DNA from: Streptomyces sp. 1-11 | GTDB taxonomy: Bacteria; Actinomycetota; Actinomycetes; Streptomycetales; Streptomycetaceae | Assembly (NCBI RefSeq): GCF_007176755.1 | Contig: NZ_BJTV01000009.1 | Span: 1 to 64,000 of the forward strand | DNA length: 64,000 bases | Direction: 5' to 3' | Shown: positions 9,568-18,292 of the stretch, in pieces | How positions within the stretch are numbered: the stretch's first letter is position 1 | Layout: every line of letters begins with the position of its first letter | Notes under the pieces: model-generated | Database searches by the model: none | The model's input: only the letters and a program-made list of their open reading frames with translations | Told to the model about the DNA's origin: nothing | Program-made: the position numbers and the translations under genes

Positions 9568-10515
9568 TCAGTGCGGGATGCCGTCGATGATCTCCCGCGC
9601 CCCCTGCCGCAGCAGCGACACCGCGACCGAGGTGCCGAGCGTGGCCGCGTCCAGCCGGCCGGCCCACTCGTGGGCGTTCAGCCGGGTCTTGCCGTCCGGG
9701 GTGAACACACAGGCGCGCAAAGACAGTTCACCGCTGCGGTCCACGCGCGCGTAGCCGGCGATCGGGCTGTTGCAGTGGCCCTGCAGCACATGCAGGAACA
9801 TCCGCTCGGCCGTGGCCTCCCGGTGCGTGTCCGGATCGCCGAGACCGCTGACCGCGTCGATCAGCTCGGTGTCGCCCTCGCGGCACTGCAGGGCGAGGAC
9901 GCCCGCACCGATCGGCGGCATCATCGTCTCCGTCGACAGCACCTCGCTGATCACGTCCTGGCGGCCGATCCGCTCCAGACCGGACACCGCGAGCAGCAGC
10001 GCGTCCGCCTCCCCGCCGGCCAGCTTGGCCAGCCGGCGGTTGGCGTTGCCGCGGAACGGCACGCACTCCAGGTGCGGGTGCGAGGCGGCGAGCTGGGCCA
10101 CCCGGCGCACCGCAGAGGTGCCGATCCGGGTGCCCTCGGGCAGCTCGTCCAGGGTGAGGCCGCCCGGGTGGACCAGCGCGTCCCGGATGTCGTCGCGCTT
10201 CAGGAACGCGGCGAACACGGTGCCCGCGGGCAGCGGCCGGTCGGCGGGCACGTCCTTGACGCAGTGCACCGCGAGGTCCGCCTCCCCGGCCAGCAGGGCC
10301 GCGTCCACCTCCTTCGTGAACGCGCCCTTGCCCTCGACCCTGGACAGGTCGCCGAGCCACTTGTCACCGGTGGTCTTCACCGGGACCACCTCGGTGCGCA
10401 CCCCCGGATGCAGTACGCCCAGCTCGGCGCGTACGCGCTCGACCTGGGCGAGGGCCATCGGCGAGTCGCGGGAGACGATACGGATCAACTCGGGCACGGA
10501 CATGGTGGACACCAT
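9568..10515 (-). CDS. hemC: Hydroxymethylbilane synthase (porphobilinogen deaminase), stand-alone copy
   Basis: The 315-residue enzyme condenses four porphobilinogen units into hydroxymethylbilane on the way to haem, sirohaem and B12. The family landmarks are present: IVSRDSPMALAQ at the N terminus, the catalytic Asp in HCVKDVPADRP, GTSAVRR, and the dipyrromethane-cofactor cysteine C248 in QGHCNSPIAGYAR. The cofactor loop (GHCNSP) departs from the common GGC(Q/S)xP. The gene is not beside hemA or hemD, so it is probably a second copy or the relocated only copy; streptomycetes often carry two. The start is ATG 10515 or GTG 10512, both just after GAGGG. Confidence 0.88.
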   Translation of the reverse strand: MVSTMSVPELIRIVSRDSPMALAQVERVRAELGVLHPGVRTEVVPVKTTGDKWLGDLSRVEGKGAFTKEVDAALLAGEADLAVHCVKDVPADRPLPAGTVFAAFLKRDDIRDALVHPGGLTLDELPEGTRIGTSAVRRVAQLAASHPHLECVPFRGNANRRLAKLAGGEADALLLAVSGLERIGRQDVISEVLSTETMMPPIGAGVLALQCREGDTELIDAVSGLGDPDTHREATAERMFLHVLQGHCNSPIAGYARVDRSGELSLRACVFTPDGKTRLNAHEWAGRLDAATLGTSVAVSLLRQGAREIIDGIPH

Positions 10516-10588
10516 AGACCCTCACGGACGCCTCGCCCCACGCCACCCCGGGGGACGGCCCAGAGCCGGCGGCGACCGCCGCGACGCG

Positions 10589-11359
10589 TCAGGCGTTCGG
10601 GTCGAAGGGAATGCCGGCGGGCTTCGCCGACGCCAGGTGGGAGGCGAAACTCGCGTCCTTGAGGCCGAAGTTGGCGCTGCCGAAGTCGTAGGCGCTCAGC
10701 TTCTCGCGCAGTCCCGCCGGATAGCCGTCCCAGCCGACCAGCGGCGGGTACTGCCAGGTGTGCTTGTGGTTCTCGGGCGGCTCGTCGCCCGAGTTGGCCA
10801 GCCGGAAGCAGTGCGTGCCGATGCCGTCCTTGTGGTAGACGACCTTGGGGTGGCCGCCGTCGAAGCGGACCTCGGAGACCGGGTGCACGGTGAACGAGCC
10901 GTGGTTGGACGTCGACACGTACCGCACCTGCCCGTCCTGCACCCACACCACCACGTGCTCCCAGTCGTGCCGGTGCCCGCCGATGCTGCTGCCGGGCAGC
11001 GCCTGGTCCTTCTCGAAGTACAGGCCGTAGAGGTAGCCGCACCAGCCGTTGTCGCACTTGAAGCGCGAGTAGCTGTTGGTGTTGTCCAGGTCGGAGGCGT
11101 CGTGGCAGTTGCCGTTCAGCGCGCCCGTCGGGTTCAGGCCGCCGTTGACCGTGCCGTCCGGCCCGATGGCGGGCGTCGGGTAGCAGCCGTCGGTGTCGTA
11201 GTCGAAGGCCGGCTGGTACGCCAGCTCGGCGGCCCCGGCGTTGCGGGGCAGCGCGGTCGGCGGCGCGGCGAAGGCGGCGGAGGGGAAGGCCACGACGAGC
11301 GCCGTGGCGCCGGCCAGCGTGCCCAGCCAGCGCCGGGTACGGATGCGCGACAAGGGCAT
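10589..11359 (-). CDS. Secreted NPP1/necrosis- and ethylene-inducing-like protein (NLP)
   Basis: The 256-residue precursor has a clear signal peptide (MPLSRIRTRRW, hydrophobic LGTLAGATALVVAF, cleavage after AFA, about residue 31). The mature part is an NLP (Nep1-like) domain. The diagnostic heptapeptide GHRHDWE (residues 128-134) is complete, with the metal-coordinating H, D and E, and four cysteines are present. NLPs of plant pathogens bind glycosyl-inositol-phosphorylceramides and damage dicot membranes; bacterial members also occur in soil species where their role is less clear. The ATG at 11359 has GGAGG 5-8 nt upstream. It is flanked by same-strand genes of unrelated function. Confidence 0.9.
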   Translation of the reverse strand: MPLSRIRTRRWLGTLAGATALVVAFPSAAFAAPPTALPRNAGAAELAYQPAFDYDTDGCYPTPAIGPDGTVNGGLNPTGALNGNCHDASDLDNTNSYSRFKCDNGWCGYLYGLYFEKDQALPGSSIGGHRHDWEHVVVWVQDGQVRYVSTSNHGSFTVHPVSEVRFDGGHPKVVYHKDGIGTHCFRLANSGDEPPENHKHTWQYPPLVGWDGYPAGLREKLSAYDFGSANFGLKDASFASHLASAKPAGIPFDPNA

Positions 11360-11471
11360 GGAGGACCTCCAACTGCGGTGGGGGGCAGGGGAGTTCAGCA
11401 TCCCGGCCGGACGCGGCGCTGCCAAGGGGGCACAGGCGTCACAGAGGTGAAGGGCCGTGGAACAGGGGCGT

Positions 11472-12458
11472 CTAGCCGAATTCCGCCGGCAGTTCCGCCG
11501 ACGACTGCTCGGCGGTCAGGTCGGGGCGCAGCCGCTGCCACGAGGGCTGGCGCAGCATCCCGGCCCGGGTGCGGGTGCTGTAGCTGACCTCGCCGACCAG
11601 CCGGGGCAGCACCCAGTGGGCGCCCGCGACCCTCGGCACGGGGTCGAAGGGGCACCGGCCGCTCGCGGCGGCCCGCAGCATCCCGGCCAGCTCCGTCCGC
11701 TCCGCCTCGCTCCAGCCGGTGCCCACCCCGCCGACGTAGCGCAGCCGGCCGCCGGCGCGCTGGCCGACCAGCACGGCGCCGGGCAGCCCGGTCAGCCGCC
11801 CCCTGCCGGGCAGCCAGCCGCCGATGATCACGTCCTCGCTGCGCATGTTCCGGATCTTGATCCAGGAGCGGGAGCGCACCCCCGGCTCGTACACCGAGTC
11901 GAGCCGCTTGCACACCAGGCCCTCGAGGCCGTGCTCCCGGGTCGCCCGCAGGGCCTGGGCGCCGTGCCCGGTCACCGCGGCCGGCGTCGACCAGTGCGCA
12001 CCGGTCAGGCCCAGCTCCACCAGCCGCGCGCGCCGCCGGGTGTAGGGCAGCCGGAGCAGGGGCCGTTCGAGGTGCGGGACGTCGAACAGCACCAGGTGGA
12101 CCGGCACCTGGGCGGCGCGGCGGCCCGCCCGGGCGGGGGAGTGCGCGAGGCCCATCCGGCTCTGCAGCAACTGGAAGTCGGAGCGGCCCAGTTCGTCCAG
12201 GGCCAGCACCTCGCCGTCCAGCACGGCGGGCGTGCCGCCCAGGGCGGCGCCGAGCGGCCGGAGTTCGGGGTAGGCGCCGGTGATGTCCTCGCCGGAGCGG
12301 GCGCGCAGCACGATGCTGCCGTCGCCGGGCAGGTAGACCATCACCCGCTGGCCGTCCTGCTTGGTCTCGTACGCCCACCGCTCGTCCTGGGCCGCGGGCG
12401 GCAGCGGGCCGGGGACGGCGAGCATGGGCGCGACGAGGGGCAGGGTCACGGCGTTCAC
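11472..12458 (-). CDS. ATP-dependent DNA ligase (LigC/LigD ligase-domain type)
   Basis: The 328-residue enzyme has an adenylation domain with motif I ETKQDGQR (nucleophile K33), motif III DGEVLALDELG, motif IV GLEGLVCKR and motif V SWIKIRN, followed by an OB-fold domain (about residues 215-320) ending in EVSYSTRTRAGMLRQPSW. This is the minimal ligase module used in bacterial end joining or repair. There is no polymerase or phosphoesterase domain fused to it; a separate 3'-phosphoesterase gene lies 6.4 kb away. The GTG at 12458 gives the usual N terminus; an ATG at 12425 is possible. It is followed by a 112-bp gap and the NLP gene. Confidence 0.9.
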   Translation of the reverse strand: MNAVTLPLVAPMLAVPGPLPPAAQDERWAYETKQDGQRVMVYLPGDGSIVLRARSGEDITGAYPELRPLGAALGGTPAVLDGEVLALDELGRSDFQLLQSRMGLAHSPARAGRRAAQVPVHLVLFDVPHLERPLLRLPYTRRRARLVELGLTGAHWSTPAAVTGHGAQALRATREHGLEGLVCKRLDSVYEPGVRSRSWIKIRNMRSEDVIIGGWLPGRGRLTGLPGAVLVGQRAGGRLRYVGGVGTGWSEAERTELAGMLRAAASGRCPFDPVPRVAGAHWVLPRLVGEVSYSTRTRAGMLRQPSWQRLRPDLTAEQSSAELPAEFG

Positions 12459-12547
12459 GGCTGAAGGTGTCGACCGCCGCGGCCGCCCTCACGCGCCTTT
12501 CGGCCCCGGTTCCCCTGAACGGGCCCCGGGGCCGGCGAGTGCCGTGC

Positions 12548-14017
12548 TCAGCCGACCGGCTCGGCCGACGGCGCGCCGGTGGCCGCCGGGGCCGCCACCG
12601 GGTCCGCCGGGCGGTGGCGGGGCAGGAAGGCGGCGAGCAGGAAGGCCAGGACGGCGGAGCCCGCGCCGAGCGCCAGGATGACCTTGAAGCCGTTCTCGGA
12701 CGGCAGCGCGTGGCCGCCGAGGCTGGTGGTCAGCTGGGCGAGGACCACGCCGGCGACCGCGCTGGCCACCGAGGTGCCGATGGACCGCATCAGCGTGTTG
12801 AGGCTGTTGGCGGCGGCCGTCTCCGAGGCCGGCACGGCTCCCATGATCAGCGCGGGCATGGCGCCGTAGGCGAAGCCGACACCGGCGCCGATGACGCAGG
12901 ACACCAGGATCAGGTGCCAGACCTCGCTCATCAGCACGATGTCGAGGCCGTAACCGGCGGCCACCACGACCGCGCCCGTCATCAGCGTGGTCTTCGGGCC
13001 CCGGGAGCGGGTGATCAGGGCCGAGACGGGGGCCGTGGCCATCATCACCAGACCCTGCGGGGCCATCACGAGACCGGCGGTCAGCATCGATTTGCCGAGG
13101 CCGTACCCGGTCTGTGCGGGCAGTTGCAGCAGCTGCGGCAGGACCAGCGACATCGCGAACATCGAGAAGCCGAACGCGATGGACGCGAGGTTGGTGAACA
13201 GCACCTGCCGGCGGGCGGTGGTGCGCAGGTCGACCAGCGGCTCGGCCGTGCGCAGCTCGTAGAATCCCCAGGCGCCGAGCACGACGACGGCGAGCGCGAA
13301 CAGGCCCAGCGTGGTGCCGCTGCCCCAGCCCCAGTCGGCGCCCTTGGACACCGCGAGCAGCAGCGAGACGAGGCCGACCGCCATGCCGAGGGAACCGGGC
13401 AGGTCGAAGCGGCCGCCGCTGCGCACCAGGGACTCGGGCACCAGGGCCGCCCCCAGCGCGAGGGCGACGACACCGAGGGTGGCCGAGGTCCAGAACAGCA
13501 CGTGCCAGTCGAAGCGGTCCGCGATGAAGGCGGCGGCGGGCAGCCCGAGGGCGCCGCCGAAGCCCAGCGAGGCGCTCATCAGGGCGGTCGAGCCGGCCAG
13601 CCGCTCCGGGGGCAGCTCGTCGCGCATGATGCTGATGCCGAGCGGAACCACGGCGGCCGCCAGGCCCTGCAGGGTGCGCCCGGCGATCATCGGGACCAGC
13701 GAGTCGCTGAGCGCGCAGACCACCGAGCCGGCCACCAGCAGCACCAGGCTGACCATCAGCATGCGCCGCTTGCCGAACATGTCGCCGAGCCGGCCGGCCA
13801 CCGGGGTCGCGACCGCCGCGGCCAGCAGCGTGGCCGTGACCGCCCACGCGGCGTCGGACGCCGGGGCGTCCAGATAGACGGGCAGCTCCGGCACGATCGG
13901 GATCACCAGCGTCTGCATCAGCGACACGGTGATGCCGGCCAGGGCCAGCACCACTACCACGGCGTTCGGCCGTGGCGCGGTGACGGCCCCGGCGGGCCGG
14001 GCGGGGGCGTCGGACAT
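12548..14017 (-). CDS. MFS transporter, DHA2 (14-TMS) drug:H+ antiporter family
   Basis: The 489-residue membrane protein has the MFS loop motif GRLGDMFGKRRML after TM2 and the DHA2 motif GRTLQGLAAAVVPLGISI, with about 14 hydrophobic segments in total. These proteins export drugs, dyes or endogenous antibiotics using the proton gradient. ATG 14017 (MSDAPARP) is preferred; GGAAGG lies 10 nt upstream, although an in-frame ATG at 14044 exists. It is divergent from a TetR gene across 269 bp that contain an AT-rich promoter region, so TetR control is likely. The ligase gene follows 89 bp downstream on the same strand. Confidence 0.9.
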   Translation of the reverse strand: MSDAPARPAGAVTAPRPNAVVVVLALAGITVSLMQTLVIPIVPELPVYLDAPASDAAWAVTATLLAAAVATPVAGRLGDMFGKRRMLMVSLVLLVAGSVVCALSDSLVPMIAGRTLQGLAAAVVPLGISIMRDELPPERLAGSTALMSASLGFGGALGLPAAAFIADRFDWHVLFWTSATLGVVALALGAALVPESLVRSGGRFDLPGSLGMAVGLVSLLLAVSKGADWGWGSGTTLGLFALAVVVLGAWGFYELRTAEPLVDLRTTARRQVLFTNLASIAFGFSMFAMSLVLPQLLQLPAQTGYGLGKSMLTAGLVMAPQGLVMMATAPVSALITRSRGPKTTLMTGAVVVAAGYGLDIVLMSEVWHLILVSCVIGAGVGFAYGAMPALIMGAVPASETAAANSLNTLMRSIGTSVASAVAGVVLAQLTTSLGGHALPSENGFKVILALGAGSAVLAFLLAAFLPRHRPADPVAAPAATGAPSAEPVG

Positions 14018-14080
14018 GAGAGGGGGACCTTCCGTCGGGAGCATGCCTCAGGGCATGGCGGACAGCCGGGGGAGCCGGCG

Positions 14081-14122
14081 TGCTTTTTAAATCAACTGCT
14101 TGACTTACTGTAGAGGCAGTCG
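14081..14122. promoter_or_regulatory. Candidate promoter/operator between the MFS exporter and its TetR regulator
   Basis: This is the only AT-rich patch in the 269-bp divergent region: TTTTTAAATC (14084-14093) followed by an imperfect dyad whose outer arms are CTGC (14096-14099) and GCAG (14116-14119). TTGACT (14100-14105) lies inside. Placement fits a TetR operator covering the exporter promoter; the symmetry is weak. Confidence 0.35.
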
Positions 14123-14286
14123 GGGCGCGCGTCGTGCCGGACCGCCCCGGCGCCGGGTGCGGGGCGGCCGGGCGGGACGGGCCCGTAGGCTTGCCCTGCT
14201 GGACCTCGCCGCCCCGGTCGAGGGCCTGGAGCGTGCGCGGGACTGGCGGCTCCAGGGCGGTGCGCAGTCCCGGAGCGGTGGTGAGC

Positions 14287-14937
14287 ATGGCGCGCAGGAC
14301 GGCCCGTGCGGAGCAGGTGAACGCGACCCGGGAGGCGATCCTGACCGCGGCGGAGCGGCTGTTCGCCGAGCACGGCGTCTACGCCGTCTCCAACCGCCAG
14401 GTCAGCGAGGCCGCCGGGCAGGGCAACAACGCGGCGGTCGGCTACCACTTCGGCACCAAGGCCGACCTGGTCCGCGCGGTCGCCCGCAGGCACACCGCAC
14501 GCATCGAGGCGCTGCAGGAGCGGGCGCTGTCCGCCGCCGCCGGCTCCACCGACGTACGCGACTGGGTCGACTGCCTGGTGCGCCCGGTGACCGGTCACCT
14601 GGCCGAACTGGGCAGTCCCACCTGGTACGCCCGGTTCTGCGCGCAGGTGATGACCGACCCGGCGCTGCACGAGATCCTGGTCGAGGAGTCCCTGGCCTCG
14701 CCCGCGCTGCGCCAGGCCGTCGAGGGCCTGAACCGCACGCTGCCCGAGCTGCCGGCCGAGGTCCGCGCCGAGCGCGGCCAGATGGTCCGCCTCCTGCTGC
14801 TGCACACCTGCGCCGAACAGGAACGCGCCGTCGCCGAGGGCACTCCGACCGCGCGCGCCACCTGGGGCGAGGTCGCCACCGGCCTCGCCGACGCCATCGT
14901 CGGCCTCTGGCTCGCTCCCGTCACCCGGGTCCGCTGA
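14287..14937 (+). CDS. TetR-family transcriptional regulator, divergent from the DHA2 exporter
   Basis: The 216-residue regulator has an N-terminal TetR HTH (residues about 10-57: NATREAILTAAERLFAEHG, then SNRQVSEAAGQGNNAAVGYHF) and a helical ligand-binding domain. The C-terminal domain retains a bacterial TetR_C type with LLLLHTCAEQERAV. The frame is open far upstream, but the real start is ATG 14287 (MARRTARAEQ), with GGAGCGGTGG ahead of it. Divergent placement suggests that it represses the neighbouring exporter. Ligand unknown. Confidence 0.88.
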   Translation: MARRTARAEQVNATREAILTAAERLFAEHGVYAVSNRQVSEAAGQGNNAAVGYHFGTKADLVRAVARRHTARIEALQERALSAAAGSTDVRDWVDCLVRPVTGHLAELGSPTWYARFCAQVMTDPALHEILVEESLASPALRQAVEGLNRTLPELPAEVRAERGQMVRLLLLHTCAEQERAVAEGTPTARATWGEVATGLADAIVGLWLAPVTRVR

Positions 14938-15056
14938 CCCCCGGACGTCCGGCGGACATCCGGGGTGGCGCTTTCGTCCGTGCCGCCCGCCCGAAGCGGC
15001 CCCGACCGTGACTACTGTCGAGTAATATCCGGCGGCAGGCCACCAGAGGAGGAACC

Positions 15057-15437
15057 GTGCCCCGGTCCGAACGCTCACCCCTGCTGCTCGCCGGCCTGCT
15101 GGCCGCGGCGGGGGTCGCCCACTTCGCCGCGCCCCGCCAGTTCGACCACCTCGTCCCCCGGGCGCTGCCCGGCTCGCCCCGGGCCTGGACGTACGGCAGC
15201 GGGGCCGTGGAGCTGGCCCTGGCGGCCGGTGTCGCCACGCGCCGCACGCGCCCCCTGGCCGCGAGGGCCGCCGCCGCCTTCTTCGTCGGGGTGTTCCCCG
15301 CCAACGTGAAGATGGCCGTGGACTGGCGGCACCGGCCCGCGCCGCAGCGCAACGCGGCCCTGGCCCGGCTGCCGCTGCAGGTGCCCCTGGTGCTGTGGGC
15401 TCGCGGCGTGGCCCGCGGCGGGGAGGTGCGGTCGTGA
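15057..15437 (+). CDS. Small integral membrane protein, DoxX-like
   Basis: The 126-residue protein has four hydrophobic segments: LLLAGLLAAAGVAHFAA, AVELALAAGVA, ARAAAAFFVGVFPANVKMAV and LQVPLVLWARGVA. The pattern VAHFAAPRQFDHLVPRALPG and the ANVKMA.DWR motif are typical of actinobacterial DoxX/DUF-type proteins whose job is unclear; DoxX relatives have been linked to redox homeostasis. The GTG at 15057 has AGAGGAGGAA upstream. Its stop overlaps the GTG of the peroxiredoxin gene (GTGA), so the two are translationally coupled, which supports a shared role in oxidative stress (inference). Confidence 0.72.
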   Translation: MPRSERSPLLLAGLLAAAGVAHFAAPRQFDHLVPRALPGSPRAWTYGSGAVELALAAGVATRRTRPLAARAAAAFFVGVFPANVKMAVDWRHRPAPQRNAALARLPLQVPLVLWARGVARGGEVRS

Positions 15438-15901
15438 CGGGACGTGTCGAGGTGGGCGACAAGGTCGAGGACTTCGCGCTGCCGGACGAGACCGGCGCCG
15501 TGCGCAGCCTCGACGAACTGCTGGCCGAGGGCCCGGTCGTGCTGTTCTTCTACCCCGCGGCCCTGACGCCCGGCTGCACCGCCGAGGCCTGCCACTTCCG
15601 CGATCTCGCCGCCGAGTTCGCGGCCGTCGGCGCCCGCTCGGTCGGGATCAGCGGCGACAGCGTCGAACGCCAGCAGGAGTTCGCCGGCCGGCACACCCTC
15701 GGCATGCCGCTGCTGTCGGACGCCGACGGCGCGGTGCGCGACCGGTTCGGGGTGCGCCGGGGCTTCACCCTCGCGCCGACCAAGCGGGTCACCTTCGTGA
15801 TCGGCCGGGACCGCACGGTCCTGGAGGTGGTGCGCAGCGAACTGCGCATGAACACCCACGCCGACCGGGCTCTGGCGGTGCTGCGGACCACCGGGGGCTG
15901 A
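15434..15901 (+). CDS. Peroxiredoxin, BCP/AhpC-TSA family
   Basis: The 155-residue thioredoxin-fold peroxidase reduces hydroperoxides using thiol donors. The catalytic block FFYPAALTPGCTAEACHFRD holds the peroxidatic Cys and a resolving Cys five residues later, the arrangement of BCP (PrxQ). Further landmarks are VGISGDSVERQQEF and VTFVIGRDRTVLEVVRS. The GTG at 15434 overlaps the stop of the membrane protein gene and has GGGGAGG upstream. An earlier in-frame ATG at 15395 would sit inside that gene and adds no conserved sequence. Confidence 0.9.
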   Translation: MTGRVEVGDKVEDFALPDETGAVRSLDELLAEGPVVLFFYPAALTPGCTAEACHFRDLAAEFAAVGARSVGISGDSVERQQEFAGRHTLGMPLLSDADGAVRDRFGVRRGFTLAPTKRVTFVIGRDRTVLEVVRSELRMNTHADRALAVLRTTGG

Positions 15902-15955
15902 GCCGGGCCGCTGCCGCGCTTGATGGACCGGAGCTTTCGGATCATCCTGGGGCAT

Positions 15956-18292
15956 ATGGAGCGAGCCGCGGCCGCTGTGGTCATCGACGCCCAGGGCAGG
16001 GTGACCGGGTGGAGCCAGGGCGCGCGGCTGCTCACGGGCCGTGCGGCGGACGAGGTCGTCGGCCGGCCGGTGGCCGAGCTGCTCGCCGGGGAACCGCCCG
16101 GCGGCGTCCTCGCCGCCGGGTCCGGCACCGTCACCCTGCGCCACCGCGAGGGCCACCCGGTCGAGGTGGCCGTGACCGTCTGCCGGATCCTCGGCGCCGA
16201 CGGCGCGCCGGCCGGGCACGTGATCACCGCGGGCCGGTCCCCGCAGAGCCCGGTGCTGGTCGGCGAGGCCTTCCGGCAGGCCTCCGTGGCGATGTCGGTC
16301 CTCGACCTCGAACAGCGTTACCTGTACGTCAACGCCGACGCCTGCCGGCTGATGGGCACCCCCGAGGAGTCTCTGGTCGGCCGCCTCTACGCGGACACGG
16401 CGGAGGACGGCGAGCACGCCCGGGGCTTCCTGCGTCACCTGCGCGAGGTGGCCGAGACCGGCCGGCCGGTGCGCTACGAGAGCTTCACCGCGGCCTCCGC
16501 CGTGCCCGGCGCGCACGCCCTGAGCATCGAGATGTGGCCGCTGCGCGACGGGTCGGGCACGCCGACCGCGGTGGCCCTGGCCGCCTTCGACAGCAGCGAG
16601 CAGTACTGGGCCCGGCGCCGCCTCGCCCTGCTCAACGAGGCCGCCACCCGCATCGGCACCACACTGGACGTGGTCCGCACGGCCGAGGAGCTGATCGAGC
16701 TCCTGGTCCCGCAGTACGCCGACTTCGCCACCGTCGACCTGCTGGACTGGGTCCTCGGCGCGCACGAGCCGCCGGCGGCCCCCGGGAGCGCCACCGAACT
16801 GCGGCGCGTGGCCCACCGCTCGGTCGTGGAGGGCAACCGGGGCGCGGCGCTGCAGCCGGGGGAGTCGGAGGAGTACCGCCCGTCGACCCCGCCGGCCGTC
16901 GCGCTCCGCGAGGGCCGGCCGGTACTGGCCCAGGCCGGCGAGCCGGCGTTCGACCAGTGGCTCGCGGACCGCGACGCGCGCTCCCCGGAGGGCCGGCGCC
17001 ACCGCGAGGGCGTCCACTCGATGATCGCGGTGCCGCTGCGCGCCCGGGGCATCACCCTCGGCGCCGCGGTCTGCGTGCGCAAGTACCACCCGGACGCCTA
17101 CGTCCCCGACGACGCCGTCTTCGCCGAGGAGCTCGCCAGCCGGGCGGCCGTCTGCGTCGACAACGCCCGCCGCTTCGCCCGCGAGCGCGACACCGCCCAC
17201 GCCCTCCAGCACAGCCTGCTGCCGAGCGGGCTGCCGGGCCAGGCCGCGGTCGAGGTGGCCCACCGGTACCTGCCGTGCGGATCGCTGGCCGGCATCGGCG
17301 GCGACTGGTTCGACGTGATCCCGCTCTCCGGCAGCCGGGTCGGACTGGTCGTCGGCGACGTCGTCGGCCACGGCATCCAGTCCTCCGCGACCATGGGCCG
17401 GCTGCGCACGGCGGTGCGGACCCTCGCCGACGTCGACCTGCCCCCGGACGAGCTGCTCACCCACCTGGACGACCTGGTCAGCCATCTGGCCACCGGCGGC
17501 ACCGGCGAGGAGGCCGCCGAGCTCGGCGCCACCTGCCTCTACGCCGTCTACGACCCCGTCTCCCGCCGGCTCAGCCTGGCTGCGGCCGGCCACCCGGCCC
17601 CGGCCGTCCTCCTGCCGGGCGGCGCCGCCGAGTTCGTGCCCATGAGCGCCGGACCGCCCCTCGGGGTCGGCGGGCTGCCCTTCGAGGCGACGGAACTGCA
17701 GCTCCCCGAGGGCTCGGTCGTCGCCCTCTACACCGACGGCCTGGTCGAGGACCGCGACCGGGACGTGGACCGCGCCACCGAGGAACTGCGCCGCGCCCTC
17801 GGCGCACCGGCCGGCTCCCTGGAGGCTCTCAGCGACGACGTCCTCAAGGCGGTCATGCCCGAGCAGCCCGCCGACGACGTCGCCCTGCTCCTGGTCCGCA
17901 CCCGTGCCCTGGGCGCCGACCGGGTGGCCACCTGGGACGTCCCGTCCGACCCGGCAGCGGTGGCCGCCTTCCGGCAGGCGGCCACCGAACGGCTGACGGC
18001 CTGGGGCCTGGAGGAGATCGCGTTCGTCACCGAACTCGTCGTCAGCGAGCTGGTCACCAACGCCATCCGCTACGGCGAACCCCCCGTCCAGCTCCGCCTG
18101 ATCCGGGACGGCGCGCTCATCTGCGAGGTGTCCGACGCCAGTTCCACCTCACCGCACCTGCGCCGGGCGCACGCCTACGACGAGGGCGGCCGCGGACTGC
18201 TGCTGGTCGCCCAGCTCACCCAGCGCTGGGGCAGCAGGCAGACGGGCAGCGGCAAGACCATCTGGGCGCAGCAGTCGCTGCCCGCCGGCTGA
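15956..18292 (+). CDS. PAS-PAS-GAF sensor with PP2C/SpoIIE phosphatase and HATPase domains
   Basis: The roughly 778-residue soluble protein carries two PAS domains (about 1-105 and 110-225), a GAF domain (about 235-420), a SpoIIE-type PP2C phosphatase domain (about 430-640, with GGDWFDVIPL, VGDVVGHG, AAAGHPAP and LYTDGLVE) and a C-terminal HATPase (RsbW-like) domain with ELVVSELVTNAIRYG and DEGGRGLLLV. Such fusions combine the partner-switch phosphatase and anti-sigma kinase activities and are numerous in Streptomyces. They tune SigB-type sigma factors through anti-anti-sigma proteins. ATG 15956 follows GGGG; ATG 15923 is an alternative adding 11 residues. It abuts the convergent cupin gene with no spacer. 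Confidence 0.9.
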   Translation: MERAAAAVVIDAQGRVTGWSQGARLLTGRAADEVVGRPVAELLAGEPPGGVLAAGSGTVTLRHREGHPVEVAVTVCRILGADGAPAGHVITAGRSPQSPVLVGEAFRQASVAMSVLDLEQRYLYVNADACRLMGTPEESLVGRLYADTAEDGEHARGFLRHLREVAETGRPVRYESFTAASAVPGAHALSIEMWPLRDGSGTPTAVALAAFDSSEQYWARRRLALLNEAATRIGTTLDVVRTAEELIELLVPQYADFATVDLLDWVLGAHEPPAAPGSATELRRVAHRSVVEGNRGAALQPGESEEYRPSTPPAVALREGRPVLAQAGEPAFDQWLADRDARSPEGRRHREGVHSMIAVPLRARGITLGAAVCVRKYHPDAYVPDDAVFAEELASRAAVCVDNARRFARERDTAHALQHSLLPSGLPGQAAVEVAHRYLPCGSLAGIGGDWFDVIPLSGSRVGLVVGDVVGHGIQSSATMGRLRTAVRTLADVDLPPDELLTHLDDLVSHLATGGTGEEAAELGATCLYAVYDPVSRRLSLAAAGHPAPAVLLPGGAAEFVPMSAGPPLGVGGLPFEATELQLPEGSVVALYTDGLVEDRDRDVDRATEELRRALGAPAGSLEALSDDVLKAVMPEQPADDVALLLVRTRALGADRVATWDVPSDPAAVAAFRQAATERLTAWGLEEIAFVTELVVSELVTNAIRYGEPPVQLRLIRDGALICEVSDASSTSPHLRRAHAYDEGGRGLLLVAQLTQRWGSRQTGSGKTIWAQQSLPAG

